Positions 1 through 5,688 of a stretch of DNA of 7,749 bases are shown here, piece by piece. This DNA is from Betaproteobacteria bacterium. Its GTDB lineage: Bacteria; Pseudomonadota; Gammaproteobacteria; Burkholderiales; SG8-39. The notes beneath the pieces were generated by a model. The model was not told the DNA's origin. It did no database searches and worked only from the letters and a program-made list of their open reading frames with translations. Location of the stretch: positions 1 through 7,749 of the forward strand of contig VGIE01000094.1 of assembly GCA_016867955.1 (NCBI GenBank), in the 5' to 3' direction. The position numbers were made by a program, and so were the translations under genes. Each line of letters opens with the position of its first letter. Positions within the stretch are counted from its first letter, which is position 1.

Positions 1-1177
1 GGCACTCGGACAGGACGTCATAGGGAGTCTGACGCCGGGCCAGGCGCTGGTCGGGGCGGTCCACCGGGAACTCACCGAACTGATGGGTGGCCCCAACGCC
101 GGATTGAATTTCGCCGTAGTTCCGCCTGCGGTGATCCTGATGGCAGGCCTGCAGGGCTCGGGCAAGACGACCACGTCCGGGAAGCTTGCCAAGCTGCTTA
201 CCGAGGATATGAAGAAGAAGCCGCTGCTGGTCTCGTGCGACGTATACCGTCCCGCCGCGATCGAGCAGTTGAGGATGCTTGCGGAGCAGACGGGGGTGGC
301 GTTTTTCCCGTCCGATCCTTCGCAGAGTCCGCTGGACATTGCCCACGCAGCGCTTGAGCGCGCGCGAACGCATTACAACGACGTGCTCATTGTGGACACC
401 GCAGGCCGGCTCGCGATCGACGAAGCCATGATGAAGGAGATCGCGGAATTGCACGCCGCGCTTCACCCTGCCGAGACGCTGTTCGTCGTCGACTCGATGC
501 AGGGCCAGGATGCGGTCAACGTGGCGAAGGCGTTCAACGAAGCGCTGCCGCTCACCGGCATCGTGCTCACCAAGCTCGATGGCGATGCGCGCGGCGGCGC
601 TGCGCTGTCGGTGAAGTCCGTTACCGGCAAACCGGTCAAGTTTGCGGGGACCGGCGAAAAGCTGACTGGGCTCGAGGTGTTCCACCCGGAGCGCATGGCG
701 TCGCGCATCCTGGGCATGGGCGACGTGCTTTCGCTGGTCGAGGAGGCGCGCAAGTCCGTCGATATCGATGAGGCCAGAAAAATCGCGGACAAGTTCCGCA
801 AGGGGAAGGGCTTCGATCTCGAAGACTTCCGCCAGCAGTTGGGCCAGATGAAGAAAATGGGCGGGCTGTCCGCGGTCGTCGACAAGTTGCCGGCGCAGAT
901 CGCGCAGGCAGCAGCCAGTTCGCAGTTCGGCGACCAGCAGATGCGACGCATGGAGGCGGTGATCTGCTCGATGACCCCGCAGGAACGGGCGCACCCCGAT
1001 CTGCTCAAGGCCTCGAGGAAACGGCGGATTGCGGCCGGCGCGGGGGTTCAGGTTCAGGAAGTCAACCGCCTGCTCAAGCAGTTCGAGCAGATGCGAACCG
1101 TGATGAAGACCATGCAAAAGGGCGGCCTGGCGCGGATGATGCGCGGGATGAAGGGAATGCTCCCGGGCATGCACTAG
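1..1177 (+). CDS. ffh: Signal recognition particle GTPase Ffh, 3' part (5' end outside window)
   Basis: Ffh binds 4.5S RNA and signal sequences of nascent inner-membrane proteins and, with the receptor FtsY, delivers ribosomes to the membrane in a GTP-driven cycle. The reading frame is open from the window edge (first full codon at base 2) to the TAG at 1175-1177, giving 391 residues. Aligned by eye to E. coli Ffh (453 aa), about 58 N-terminal residues of the N domain are missing, so the ATG at base 83 is internal. Visible GTPase motifs are the P-loop GLQGSGKTT (bases 146-172), DVYRPAA, DTAGR (from 395) and TKLDGDARGGA. The methionine-rich M domain follows, with SRKRRIAAGAGVQVQEVNRL and a GMLPGMH end; this arginine- and methionine-rich part carries the 4.5S RNA and signal-peptide sites in the family. 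The residues resemble betaproteobacterial Ffh most. The frame is intact with no oddity. It precedes the rpsP operon, which has its own promoter. Confidence 0.97.
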   Translation, partial: ALGQDVIGSLTPGQALVGAVHRELTELMGGPNAGLNFAVVPPAVILMAGLQGSGKTTTSGKLAKLLTEDMKKKPLLVSCDVYRPAAIEQLRMLAEQTGVAFFPSDPSQSPLDIAHAALERARTHYNDVLIVDTAGRLAIDEAMMKEIAELHAALHPAETLFVVDSMQGQDAVNVAKAFNEALPLTGIVLTKLDGDARGGAALSVKSVTGKPVKFAGTGEKLTGLEVFHPERMASRILGMGDVLSLVEEARKSVDIDEARKIADKFRKGKGFDLEDFRQQLGQMKKMGGLSAVVDKLPAQIAQAAASSQFGDQQMRRMEAVICSMTPQERAHPDLLKASRKRRIAAGAGVQVQEVNRLLKQFEQMRTVMKTMQKGGLARMMRGMKGMLPGMH

Positions 1178-1240
1178 GCGCCCAGCACGTTTTTCCAGGG
1201 AATCCGTGCACTTGCGGGGAATCGATGCTCCTGATCGCGC

Positions 1241-1270
1241 TTGTCACCCAAGCCCTGACTTGAGTATAAT
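1241..1270 (+). promoter_or_regulatory. Sigma70-type promoter of the rpsP-rimM-trmD-rplS operon
   Basis: A -35 box TTGTCA (1241-1246, 5 of 6 consensus bases) is followed by an 18-bp spacer and a perfect -10 box TATAAT (1265-1270). Transcription would begin near 1277, giving a 5' leader of about 25 nt before rpsP. It lies in the 124-bp ffh-rpsP gap, which contains no clear terminator; the only inverted repeat seen there (GCACG 1185-1189 / CGTGC 1205-1209) has a long loop and no T tract. A short leader and strong boxes fit a highly expressed ribosomal protein operon. The assignment is by sequence match only. Confidence 0.8.
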
Positions 1271-1301
1271 CTCGCTCTTTTTCCGAAACCGGGAACGCTC
1301 T

Positions 1302-1553
1302 ATGGTTGTCATACGTCTCGCCCGTGGCGGTGCCACGAAACGGCCCTTCTACAACGTCGTTGTTGCCGACTCCCGCAAGCCGGCCAGCGGTCGCTTCATC
1401 GAGCGCGTCGGTTTCTATGACACGAAGGCGCCGGAGGGCCGAGAAAAATTCCGCGTCGCCAATGATCGCGTGCTGTATTGGAAGGGGCGGGGCGCCAAGC
1501 TGTCGCCGACGGTCGCGCGACTGGTCAAGCAGTACGCCCCCAAGGCGGCCTGA
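1302..1553 (+). CDS. rpsP: 30S ribosomal protein S16
   Basis: S16 is a primary-binding small-subunit protein that stabilises 16S rRNA folding during 30S assembly. The 83-residue product has the family's usual length (about 80) and the typical start MVVIRLARGGATKRPFYN, followed by DSR and GRFIERVGFYD. The longer reading frame opens at 1206, but ATG 1302 is the right start because conserved S16 sequence begins exactly there. It also has GGGAA (1291-1295) six bases upstream and lies just downstream of the TATAAT box. A short basic C-terminus (KQYAPKAA) ends the protein. It is the first gene of the trmD operon. Confidence 0.97.
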   Translation: MVVIRLARGGATKRPFYNVVVADSRKPASGRFIERVGFYDTKAPEGREKFRVANDRVLYWKGRGAKLSPTVARLVKQYAPKAA

Positions 1554-1631
1554 ACTCGCTGGTCGCGCGCGCCTGTTGCGCAGTGCGGCGATATCAGGGC
1601 GGGCCTGCAGCGAGAGTGAGTGATCCCCACG

Positions 1632-2150
1632 ATGCCTGCGACGCAAGACATGGTCGTTCTCGGGCGGGTGCTCGCACCTTACGGCGTCAAGGGTTGGCTC
1701 AAAGTCGAGCCCTTCACTGAATCGCCGGAAGGGTTGAGGTCGTTCCGGGATTGGCGGCTGGGGCGCGGTGAGCCCGCGCCGAACTGGCAGCCGGTAAAGG
1801 TGGTCGAGAGCGCGGAACACAGCGGCAACCTGCTGGTGCGGCTCGAGGGTTGCAACGACCGTGACGCCGCGCTGGAATTCTGCGGGATGCGCGTGGCAGT
1901 GCCCCGCAACGAGTTGCCGGAGGCGGGGCCCGGCGAGGTTTATCTGGCCGATCTGGTCGGTTTGCGGGTGTTGAACGAACAAGGTGCATTGCTGGGGCGG
2001 GTGGCGGGCGTGTTCTCGAACGGCGCGCATGAAGTGCTTCGCGTCAATGGCGATGGCGCCGAGCGGCTGGTTCCGTATGTCCCCGCTTATGTACGGGGCG
2101 TGGATGTGAATGCCGGTGTTCTGCGCGTCGACTGGCAGAGTGATTGGTAG
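1632..2150 (+). CDS. rimM: Ribosome maturation factor RimM
   Basis: RimM binds S19 and assists maturation of the 30S head and processing of the 3' part of 16S rRNA. The product from ATG 1632 is 172 residues, close to E. coli RimM (182). The N-terminal RimM domain is marked by VVLGRVLAPYGVKGWLKV (residues about 8-25), the region that aligns with the E. coli protein, and by DRDAALEFCG. The C-terminal PRC-barrel domain (about residues 98-172) contains GEVYLADLVGLRV, LVPYVPAYV and a final VDWQSDW. The alternative GTG at 1620 adds four residues, but its nearest purine-rich SD-like stretch is only 3 nt away. ATG 1632 is preferred, though no strong Shine-Dalgarno serves either start. The 78-bp gap from rpsP can form inverted repeats, and weak initiation fits the low RimM level known relative to S16 in E. 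coli. Confidence 0.95.
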   Translation: MPATQDMVVLGRVLAPYGVKGWLKVEPFTESPEGLRSFRDWRLGRGEPAPNWQPVKVVESAEHSGNLLVRLEGCNDRDAALEFCGMRVAVPRNELPEAGPGEVYLADLVGLRVLNEQGALLGRVAGVFSNGAHEVLRVNGDGAERLVPYVPAYVRGVDVNAGVLRVDWQSDW

Positions 2151-2184
2151 CGGCGCGAAGGAATGGGAACGAAGGGAAGACAGC

Positions 2185-2940
2185 GTGATCCGCTTTGATT
2201 GCATCACGTTGTTTCCGGAGATGTTCAAAGCGGTATCTGATTGGGGCATCACGCGGCGGGCGCTCGAACAGGGTGCATGGTCGCTCGGGTTGTGGAATCC
2301 AAGGCAGTTTGCCGAGGACAACTACCGCACGATCGATGACCGGCCGTATGGCGGCGGGCCGGGAATGGTCATGATGGCCGAGCCGCTGGAGCGGGCGATC
2401 AGGGCGGCAAAATCAGCCGCGGCGGGCGAGGCGCGGGTGATCTGCCTCGCGCCGCAGGGCAGGGCGCTGGATCATGCACGAGTCGCGGCACTGGCCGGCG
2501 AGTCGCGGCTGGTACTGTTGTGTGGCCGGTATGAAGGGGTGGACGAGCGTCTGGTGCGCCGGCACGTGGAAGAAGAATTGTCGCTGGGTGACTTTGTTCT
2601 CTCTGGCGGCGAGTTGGCGGCGATGGCCGTGATCGACGCAGTGGTGAGGCAGCTGCCCGGAGTGCTCGGCGAAGAGCAGTCGGCGGTGCAGGACTCGTTT
2701 GCGCGCAATGAGGGGCTGCTGGATTGCCCGCATTTCACGCGGCCGGAAGTGTGGGACGGTGAACCGGTGCCGCAGGTGCTGCTTTCCGGGCACCACGCGG
2801 ACATCGAGCGCTGGCGCCTCAAGCAGGCGCTGGGCAGGACGTGGCAGAGGCGGCCGGAGCTGCTGGAAAAACGCGGCATCAGTGCCGAGGAATCTAGACT
2901 GCTGGAAGAGTTCCGGCAGGAAACGACAGGCAAGGAGTAA
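2185..2940 (+). CDS. trmD: tRNA (guanine-N1-)-methyltransferase TrmD
   Basis: TrmD is the SPOUT-class enzyme that transfers methyl from S-adenosylmethionine to N1 of G37 next to the anticodon, preventing +1 frameshifting; it is essential in most bacteria and acts as a dimer. The product has 251 residues (E. coli 255). SAM-site trefoil-knot motifs are visible: PYGGGPGM at 54-61, LCGRYEGVDER at 112-122 and SLGDFVLSGGE at 133-143. Asp170 in the QDSF segment corresponds to the catalytic aspartate (Asp169 in E. coli). The C-terminal tRNA-binding part is present (LLDCPHFTRPEV, RWRLKQALGRTW). GTG 2185 is chosen because homology begins there (IRFDCITLFPEMF) and AAGGGA lies about 8 nt upstream. The ATG at 2110 would lie inside rimM and add unrelated residues. 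The GTG start fits its low output relative to flanking ribosomal proteins. Confidence 0.97.
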   Translation: MIRFDCITLFPEMFKAVSDWGITRRALEQGAWSLGLWNPRQFAEDNYRTIDDRPYGGGPGMVMMAEPLERAIRAAKSAAAGEARVICLAPQGRALDHARVAALAGESRLVLLCGRYEGVDERLVRRHVEEELSLGDFVLSGGELAAMAVIDAVVRQLPGVLGEEQSAVQDSFARNEGLLDCPHFTRPEVWDGEPVPQVLLSGHHADIERWRLKQALGRTWQRRPELLEKRGISAEESRLLEEFRQETTGKE

Positions 2941-2946
2941 CAGGAA

Positions 2947-3336
2947 ATGAAGATCATCGAAAAGATCGAACAGGAAGAAATCGCCCGGCTGGCCACGAAT
3001 GTGCCGGCGTTTTCGCCAGGCGATACCGTCATCGTCAACGTGAGCGTCGTCGAAGGCGAGCGCAAGCGCGTGCAGGCCTATGAAGGCGTGGTGATCGCCA
3101 AGCGGAATCGCGGCCTCAATTCCGCATTCACCGTGCGCAAGATTTCATCCGGCGAGGGCGTCGAGCGGACGTTTCAGACCTACTCGCCGATGATCGCGTC
3201 GGTCGAGGTCAAGCGCCGCGGCGACGTGCGCCGCGCGAAGCTGTACTACATGCGCGGACGCTCCGGCAAGTCGGCCCGTATCCGCGAGAAGATCGTGGCC
3301 CGGGAACTGCAAGCCGCCGCACCCGCGGCAGAGTAA
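2947..3336 (+). CDS. rplS: 50S ribosomal protein L19
   Basis: L19 sits at the 30S-50S interface of the large subunit. The 129-residue product has the family signatures FSPGDTVIVNVSVVEGERKR, QAYEGVVIAKRNRGLNSAFT and the strongly conserved VERTFQTYSPMI with KRRGDVRRAKLYYMRG. An Ala-rich tail (AAAPAAE) makes it somewhat longer than E. coli L19 (115). ATG 2947 lies six bases after the trmD stop. A good Shine-Dalgarno, AAGGAG (2932-2937), sits inside the trmD end, so translation may be coupled. It is the last gene of the trmD operon; a strong terminator lies about 130 bp downstream. Confidence 0.97.
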   Translation: MKIIEKIEQEEIARLATNVPAFSPGDTVIVNVSVVEGERKRVQAYEGVVIAKRNRGLNSAFTVRKISSGEGVERTFQTYSPMIASVEVKRRGDVRRAKLYYMRGRSGKSARIREKIVARELQAAAPAAE

Positions 3337-3344
3337 TTGCCCAA

Positions 3345-3408
3345 GAGGCCATTTCATCATTGCCGAAATGGCCCCTGCCGTTCGGCAGTCAGGGGAGAGT
3401 ATCCCCTG
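3345..3408 (+). repeat. Three consecutive hairpins downstream of rplS
   Basis: Three perfect inverted repeats follow one another after the rplS stop. The first is GGCCATTTC (3347-3355) with GAAATGGCC (3365-3373) and a 9-nt loop. The second is CTGCC (3375-3379) with GGCAG (3384-3388) and a GTTC loop. The third is CAGGGGA (3390-3396) with TCCCCTG (3402-3408) and a 5-nt loop. None has a T tract, so they are not classical terminators. They may protect the 3' end of the rplS mRNA, or belong to a structured RNA with the following element. The role is unknown. Confidence 0.55.
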
Positions 3409-3417
3409 TGAAATGAG

Positions 3418-3460
3418 CTCTCAGGCTGGCGTAGTTCGCACCAGCCGCTTCGGTCGAGAG
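3418..3460 (+). other. Bulged stem-loop, possible structured RNA element
   Basis: An outer stem CTCTC (3418-3422) / GAGAG (3456-3460) encloses an inner stem GGCTGG (3424-3429) / CCAGCC (3441-3446). The inner stem may be extended by two more pairs closing a TAGTT loop. A 9-nt one-sided internal loop (3447-3455) separates the two stems on the 3' side. With the hairpins upstream and the terminator downstream it forms a run of structure of about 165 nt. It does not match FMN, TPP, cobalamin or other riboswitch consensus elements that I can recall, and I see no promoter in front of it. Confidence 0.35.
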
Positions 3461-3467
3461 ATGCCTT

Positions 3468-3511
3468 CGGGGCGCCCGTTTTCGGTGCAGGGGCGCCCCG
3501 TTTCGTTTTCT
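3468..3511 (+). terminator. Intrinsic terminator of the trmD operon
   Basis: A perfect 10-bp GC-rich stem, CGGGGCGCCC (3468-3477) with GGGCGCCCCG (3491-3500), closes a 13-nt loop. It is followed immediately by the T-rich tail TTTCGTTTTCT (3501-3511). This is a textbook Rho-independent terminator on the + strand. It ends rplS transcripts and separates them from the ribBA operon, whose promoter starts about 60 bp later. The C and G inside the T tract weaken it slightly. Confidence 0.88.
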
Positions 3512-3572
3512 GCCGGCCGCCTGTCCGCGGATGTTCGATGAACCGGCCGGGCCGTCCCGCTTCAGGCCTTCC

Positions 3573-3581
3573 TGCTAAAAT
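3573..3581 (+). promoter_or_regulatory. Extended -10 promoter for ribBA operon
   Basis: TGCTAAAAT combines the extended -10 TG motif (3573-3574) with a TAAAAT box (3576-3581, 5 of 6 consensus bases). No good -35 box is seen at 15-18 bp upstream, which is tolerated by extended -10 promoters. Initiation near 3588 would give a leader of about 26 nt, too short for a riboswitch. It lies between the terminator and ribBA. This is a prediction from sequence only. Confidence 0.55.
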
Positions 3582-3613
3582 CAACTGTCCTGCCACCCGC
3601 CAGTGAGCTGCCG

Positions 3614-4720
3614 ATGAAGGTCATCAGTCCGATAGCAGACATTGTTGCCGAGATTCGCGCCGGTCGCATGGTGGTGCTGGTCGACGAGGAGGACCGCGAG
3701 AACGAGGGCGACCTCGTGATGGCCGCCCAGTGCGCCACGGCGGAGGCCGTGAATTTCATGGTCAGGCACGGGCGCGGGCTGGTCTGCCTGACCCTGACCG
3801 AGGCGCGCTGCCAGCAGCTCAACCTCGCGCTGATGGTGCGCGACAACCGGGCGCCGCTCGGCACTAATTTCACCGTGTCCATCGAGGCCGCCTCCGGCGT
3901 GACCACGGGAATCTCGGTGCAGGACCGCGCCCGCACCATCCAGGTGGCAGTGGCGCCGGATGCCCGCCCCGAGGACATCGTGCAGCCCGGGCATATCTTC
4001 CCGCTGCAGGCGGCACCCGGCGGTGTGCTGGCTCGTGCGGGCCACACTGAAGCCGGCTGCGACATCGCAGCGCTTGCGGGGATGGAGCCTGCCGCCGTGA
4101 TCTGCGAGATCCTGAAAGACGATGGAACCATGGCAAGGTTGCCGGACCTGATGGAGTTCGCCAAGACGCATGCTTTGAAGATTGGCGCCATTGCCGACCT
4201 GATCCATTTCCGCAGTCGCAGCGAGTCGCTGGTGCGGCGCGCCGCGGAGCGCGTCATCCAGACCGCTTTCGGCCCCTTTCGCGCCGTCGCCTATCTCGAG
4301 AAACTGTCCAGCGAGGTGCACCTTGCGCTGGTGCGCGGTGACATCGACCCGGATTCCGAGACGCTGGTGCGCGTGCATGCGCCCCTGTCGGTCATGGATC
4401 TGCTCAATGTTGAATCCGGCGGACACTCCTGGAGCGTGCACCAGTCGCTGGAGCGCATCGCCTCCGAAGGTCGCGGCGTCATGGTCCTGCTCAATTGCGG
4501 CGAGAGCACGGCCGAGCTGCTGGACCGTGTCGGGATGGCGCCCGCGCCGAAGATCCAGGGGCGCCAGGAGCTCCTCAAGCACGGCATCGGTTCGCAGATC
4601 CTGCGCGACCTCAATGTCGGGTGCATGCGGCTGATGGCACGGCCGCGCAAGATGCCGAGCATGACCGGCTGGGAACTCGAAATCGCCGGATACGAACTAC
4701 CTGCAACCAGCAGGACCTGA
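3614..4720 (+). CDS. ribBA: 3,4-dihydroxy-2-butanone-4-phosphate synthase with degenerate GTP cyclohydrolase II domain (RibBA/RibBX type)
   Basis: The N-terminal half makes 3,4-dihydroxy-2-butanone 4-phosphate from ribulose 5-phosphate, the four-carbon donor for lumazine in riboflavin synthesis. Its motifs are all present: the acidic loop DEEDRENEGD (24-33), HGRGLVCL (52-59), GTNFTVSIEAASGVTTG (83-99), PGHIFPL (125-131) and RAGHTEA (141-147). The C-terminal half (about 210-365) follows the fold of GTP cyclohydrolase II in outline (LVRVHAP, IASEGRGV). However, the three zinc-ligand cysteines of the usual CxxGDxxxxxxCDC motif are absent, replaced by the stretch at 255-271. The catalytic QEGRGIG-like motif is replaced by NCGESTA. 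It therefore probably lacks GTP cyclohydrolase II activity, as known for many proteobacterial RibBX proteins; many databases still name it bifunctional. ATG 3614 matches the family start, though its Shine-Dalgarno is weak (GTGAG at 3603-3607). It is first in the operon, and ribH follows after 7 bp. Confidence 0.95.
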   Translation: MKVISPIADIVAEIRAGRMVVLVDEEDRENEGDLVMAAQCATAEAVNFMVRHGRGLVCLTLTEARCQQLNLALMVRDNRAPLGTNFTVSIEAASGVTTGISVQDRARTIQVAVAPDARPEDIVQPGHIFPLQAAPGGVLARAGHTEAGCDIAALAGMEPAAVICEILKDDGTMARLPDLMEFAKTHALKIGAIADLIHFRSRSESLVRRAAERVIQTAFGPFRAVAYLEKLSSEVHLALVRGDIDPDSETLVRVHAPLSVMDLLNVESGGHSWSVHQSLERIASEGRGVMVLLNCGESTAELLDRVGMAPAPKIQGRQELLKHGIGSQILRDLNVGCMRLMARPRKMPSMTGWELEIAGYELPATSRT

Positions 4721-4727
4721 GGCGGCA

Positions 4728-5201
4728 ATGCCGGACATCACCCCCAACCTCGCAGGCGACGGCCTGCGTGTGGGCATCGTTCGGGCGCGATTCAATGAGC
4801 GCGTGGGCGCAGCCATGCTCGAGGCCTGCCGGGGCCGGCTGTTTGAGCTTGGCGTCGCGGCATCCGACATCACGGTCGTCAGCGTACCGGGTGCGCTGGA
4901 AGTGCCGCTGGCCCTGCAGAAGCTGGCAAATACCATCAAGTTTGATGCGCTCATTGCGCTGGGTGCGGTCATCCGGGGTGAAACTTATCATTTCGAAATC
5001 GTGTCGAACGAATCCGCGGCTGGCATCACGCAGATCCAGCTCGACACCGGGCTGCCGGTGGCGAACGGCATCCTGACCACCGAGAACGAGGAACAGGCCG
5101 ATGTGCGCGCGTCGGTCAAGGGGCGCGAATGCGCCGAGGCGGCGGTCGAGATGGCCAACCTGGGCGAGTCAATTGCGCGCTCGGCCAGGCAATTCCGATG
5201 A
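4728..5201 (+). CDS. ribH: 6,7-dimethyl-8-ribityllumazine synthase
   Basis: RibH condenses 5-amino-6-ribitylaminouracil with the RibB product to give 6,7-dimethyl-8-ribityllumazine, the penultimate riboflavin step, in a cytosolic oligomer. The 157-residue product matches the family length. Motifs visible are VRARFNERV (18-26, substrate aromatic site), VPGALEVPLA (53-62), ALGAVIRGETYHFEIV (77-92) with the probable catalytic His88, and PVANGILTTENEEQA. The ATG is 7 bp after ribBA, with GAGG (4719-4722) overlapping the ribBA stop, so the two are likely translated in step. The stop TGA shares bases with the nusB start (ATGA at 5198-5201). Confidence 0.97.
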   Translation: MPDITPNLAGDGLRVGIVRARFNERVGAAMLEACRGRLFELGVAASDITVVSVPGALEVPLALQKLANTIKFDALIALGAVIRGETYHFEIVSNESAAGITQIQLDTGLPVANGILTTENEEQADVRASVKGRECAEAAVEMANLGESIARSARQFR

Positions 5202-5626
5202 GAACCGCGCGCCGCCGTTCGCGCGAGTTTGCGCTGCAGGGGATCTACTCCTGGCTCATGGCCAAGGGCGCCTTGCCCGCCGTTCAGTCGCAGTTCCAGG
5301 AGACCAAGGGATTCGACAAGGTCGACGCGGAGTTCTTCGACAGGCTCGTCGCCGGCACGATCGGCGATGCCGAGGCGCTCGATCTCGCGCTGGCGCCGGT
5401 GTTGGACCGTCGGCCCGATGAGCTGTCCCCGGTCGAACATGCGGTGCTGTTGCTGGCCGCCTTCGAGTTGCGGGAGTTTCCCGATGTGCCCTATCGCGTC
5501 GTCATCAACGAAGCCATCGAGCTGGCCAAGTCCTATGGCGGCACGGACGGGCACAAGTTCGTCAACGGCGTGCTCGACAAGCTGGCGCGGAGATTGCGTA
5601 CCGATGAGGCGCGCGCACATGCCTGA
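5198..5626 (+). CDS. nusB: Transcription antitermination factor NusB
   Basis: NusB pairs with S10 (NusE) on boxA RNA to form the antitermination complex on rRNA operons. The 142-residue all-helical product (E. coli 139) has the conserved N-terminal RRRSREFALQGIYSW and the C-terminal signature VVINEAIELAKSYGG with KFVNGVLDKLAR. The start ATG 5198 overlaps the ribH stop as ATGA, typical of translational coupling. Starting further upstream at 5129 would only add residues read out of frame through ribH. The neighbourhood ribH-nusB-thiL-pgpA is widely conserved in Proteobacteria. Confidence 0.96.
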   Translation: MRTARRRSREFALQGIYSWLMAKGALPAVQSQFQETKGFDKVDAEFFDRLVAGTIGDAEALDLALAPVLDRRPDELSPVEHAVLLLAAFELREFPDVPYRVVINEAIELAKSYGGTDGHKFVNGVLDKLARRLRTDEARAHA

Positions 5627-5688
5627 GTGGCGCGTGCCGTTGCCTGGTTCGCCTGCCGCAACCTTCTGCCTGATCCGTGAAAGCCGCC

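Noticed and set aside
1206..1301. N-terminal extension of rpsP from ATG 1206
   Set aside because: The extra 32 codons cover the promoter and do not resemble S16, whose conserved start is exactly at 1302.
1074..2321. Long minus-strand open frame (415 codons)
   Set aside because: It runs antisense through the ffh end, rpsP, rimM and the trmD start, all clear genes. Its protein shows no family motif, and such frames are expected opposite GC-rich genes.
3390..3460. tRNA-like stretch (hairpins with a TAGTTCGCA loop-like segment)
   Set aside because: No acceptor-stem pairing over about 72-76 nt, no GGTTCGAATCC-type T arm and no cloverleaf could be drawn.
3413..3541. Small open frame of 42 codons in the rplS-ribBA spacer, with AGGGGA about 16 nt upstream
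   Set aside because: It runs straight through the intrinsic terminator, its SD-like stretch sits inside a hairpin stem at poor spacing, and the Arg- and Ser-rich product resembles nothing I know. Structure explains the region better.
3337..3613. FMN riboswitch upstream of ribBA
   Set aside because: The conserved FMN element blocks (such as GGCGGTAAA-like and CCGACGGT-like segments) are not present, and the leader downstream of the predicted promoter is only about 26 nt.
3581..4582. Minus-strand open frame (333 codons) opposite ribBA
   Set aside because: Shadow of ribBA; no domain motifs, and no start signal or promoter on that strand was seen.
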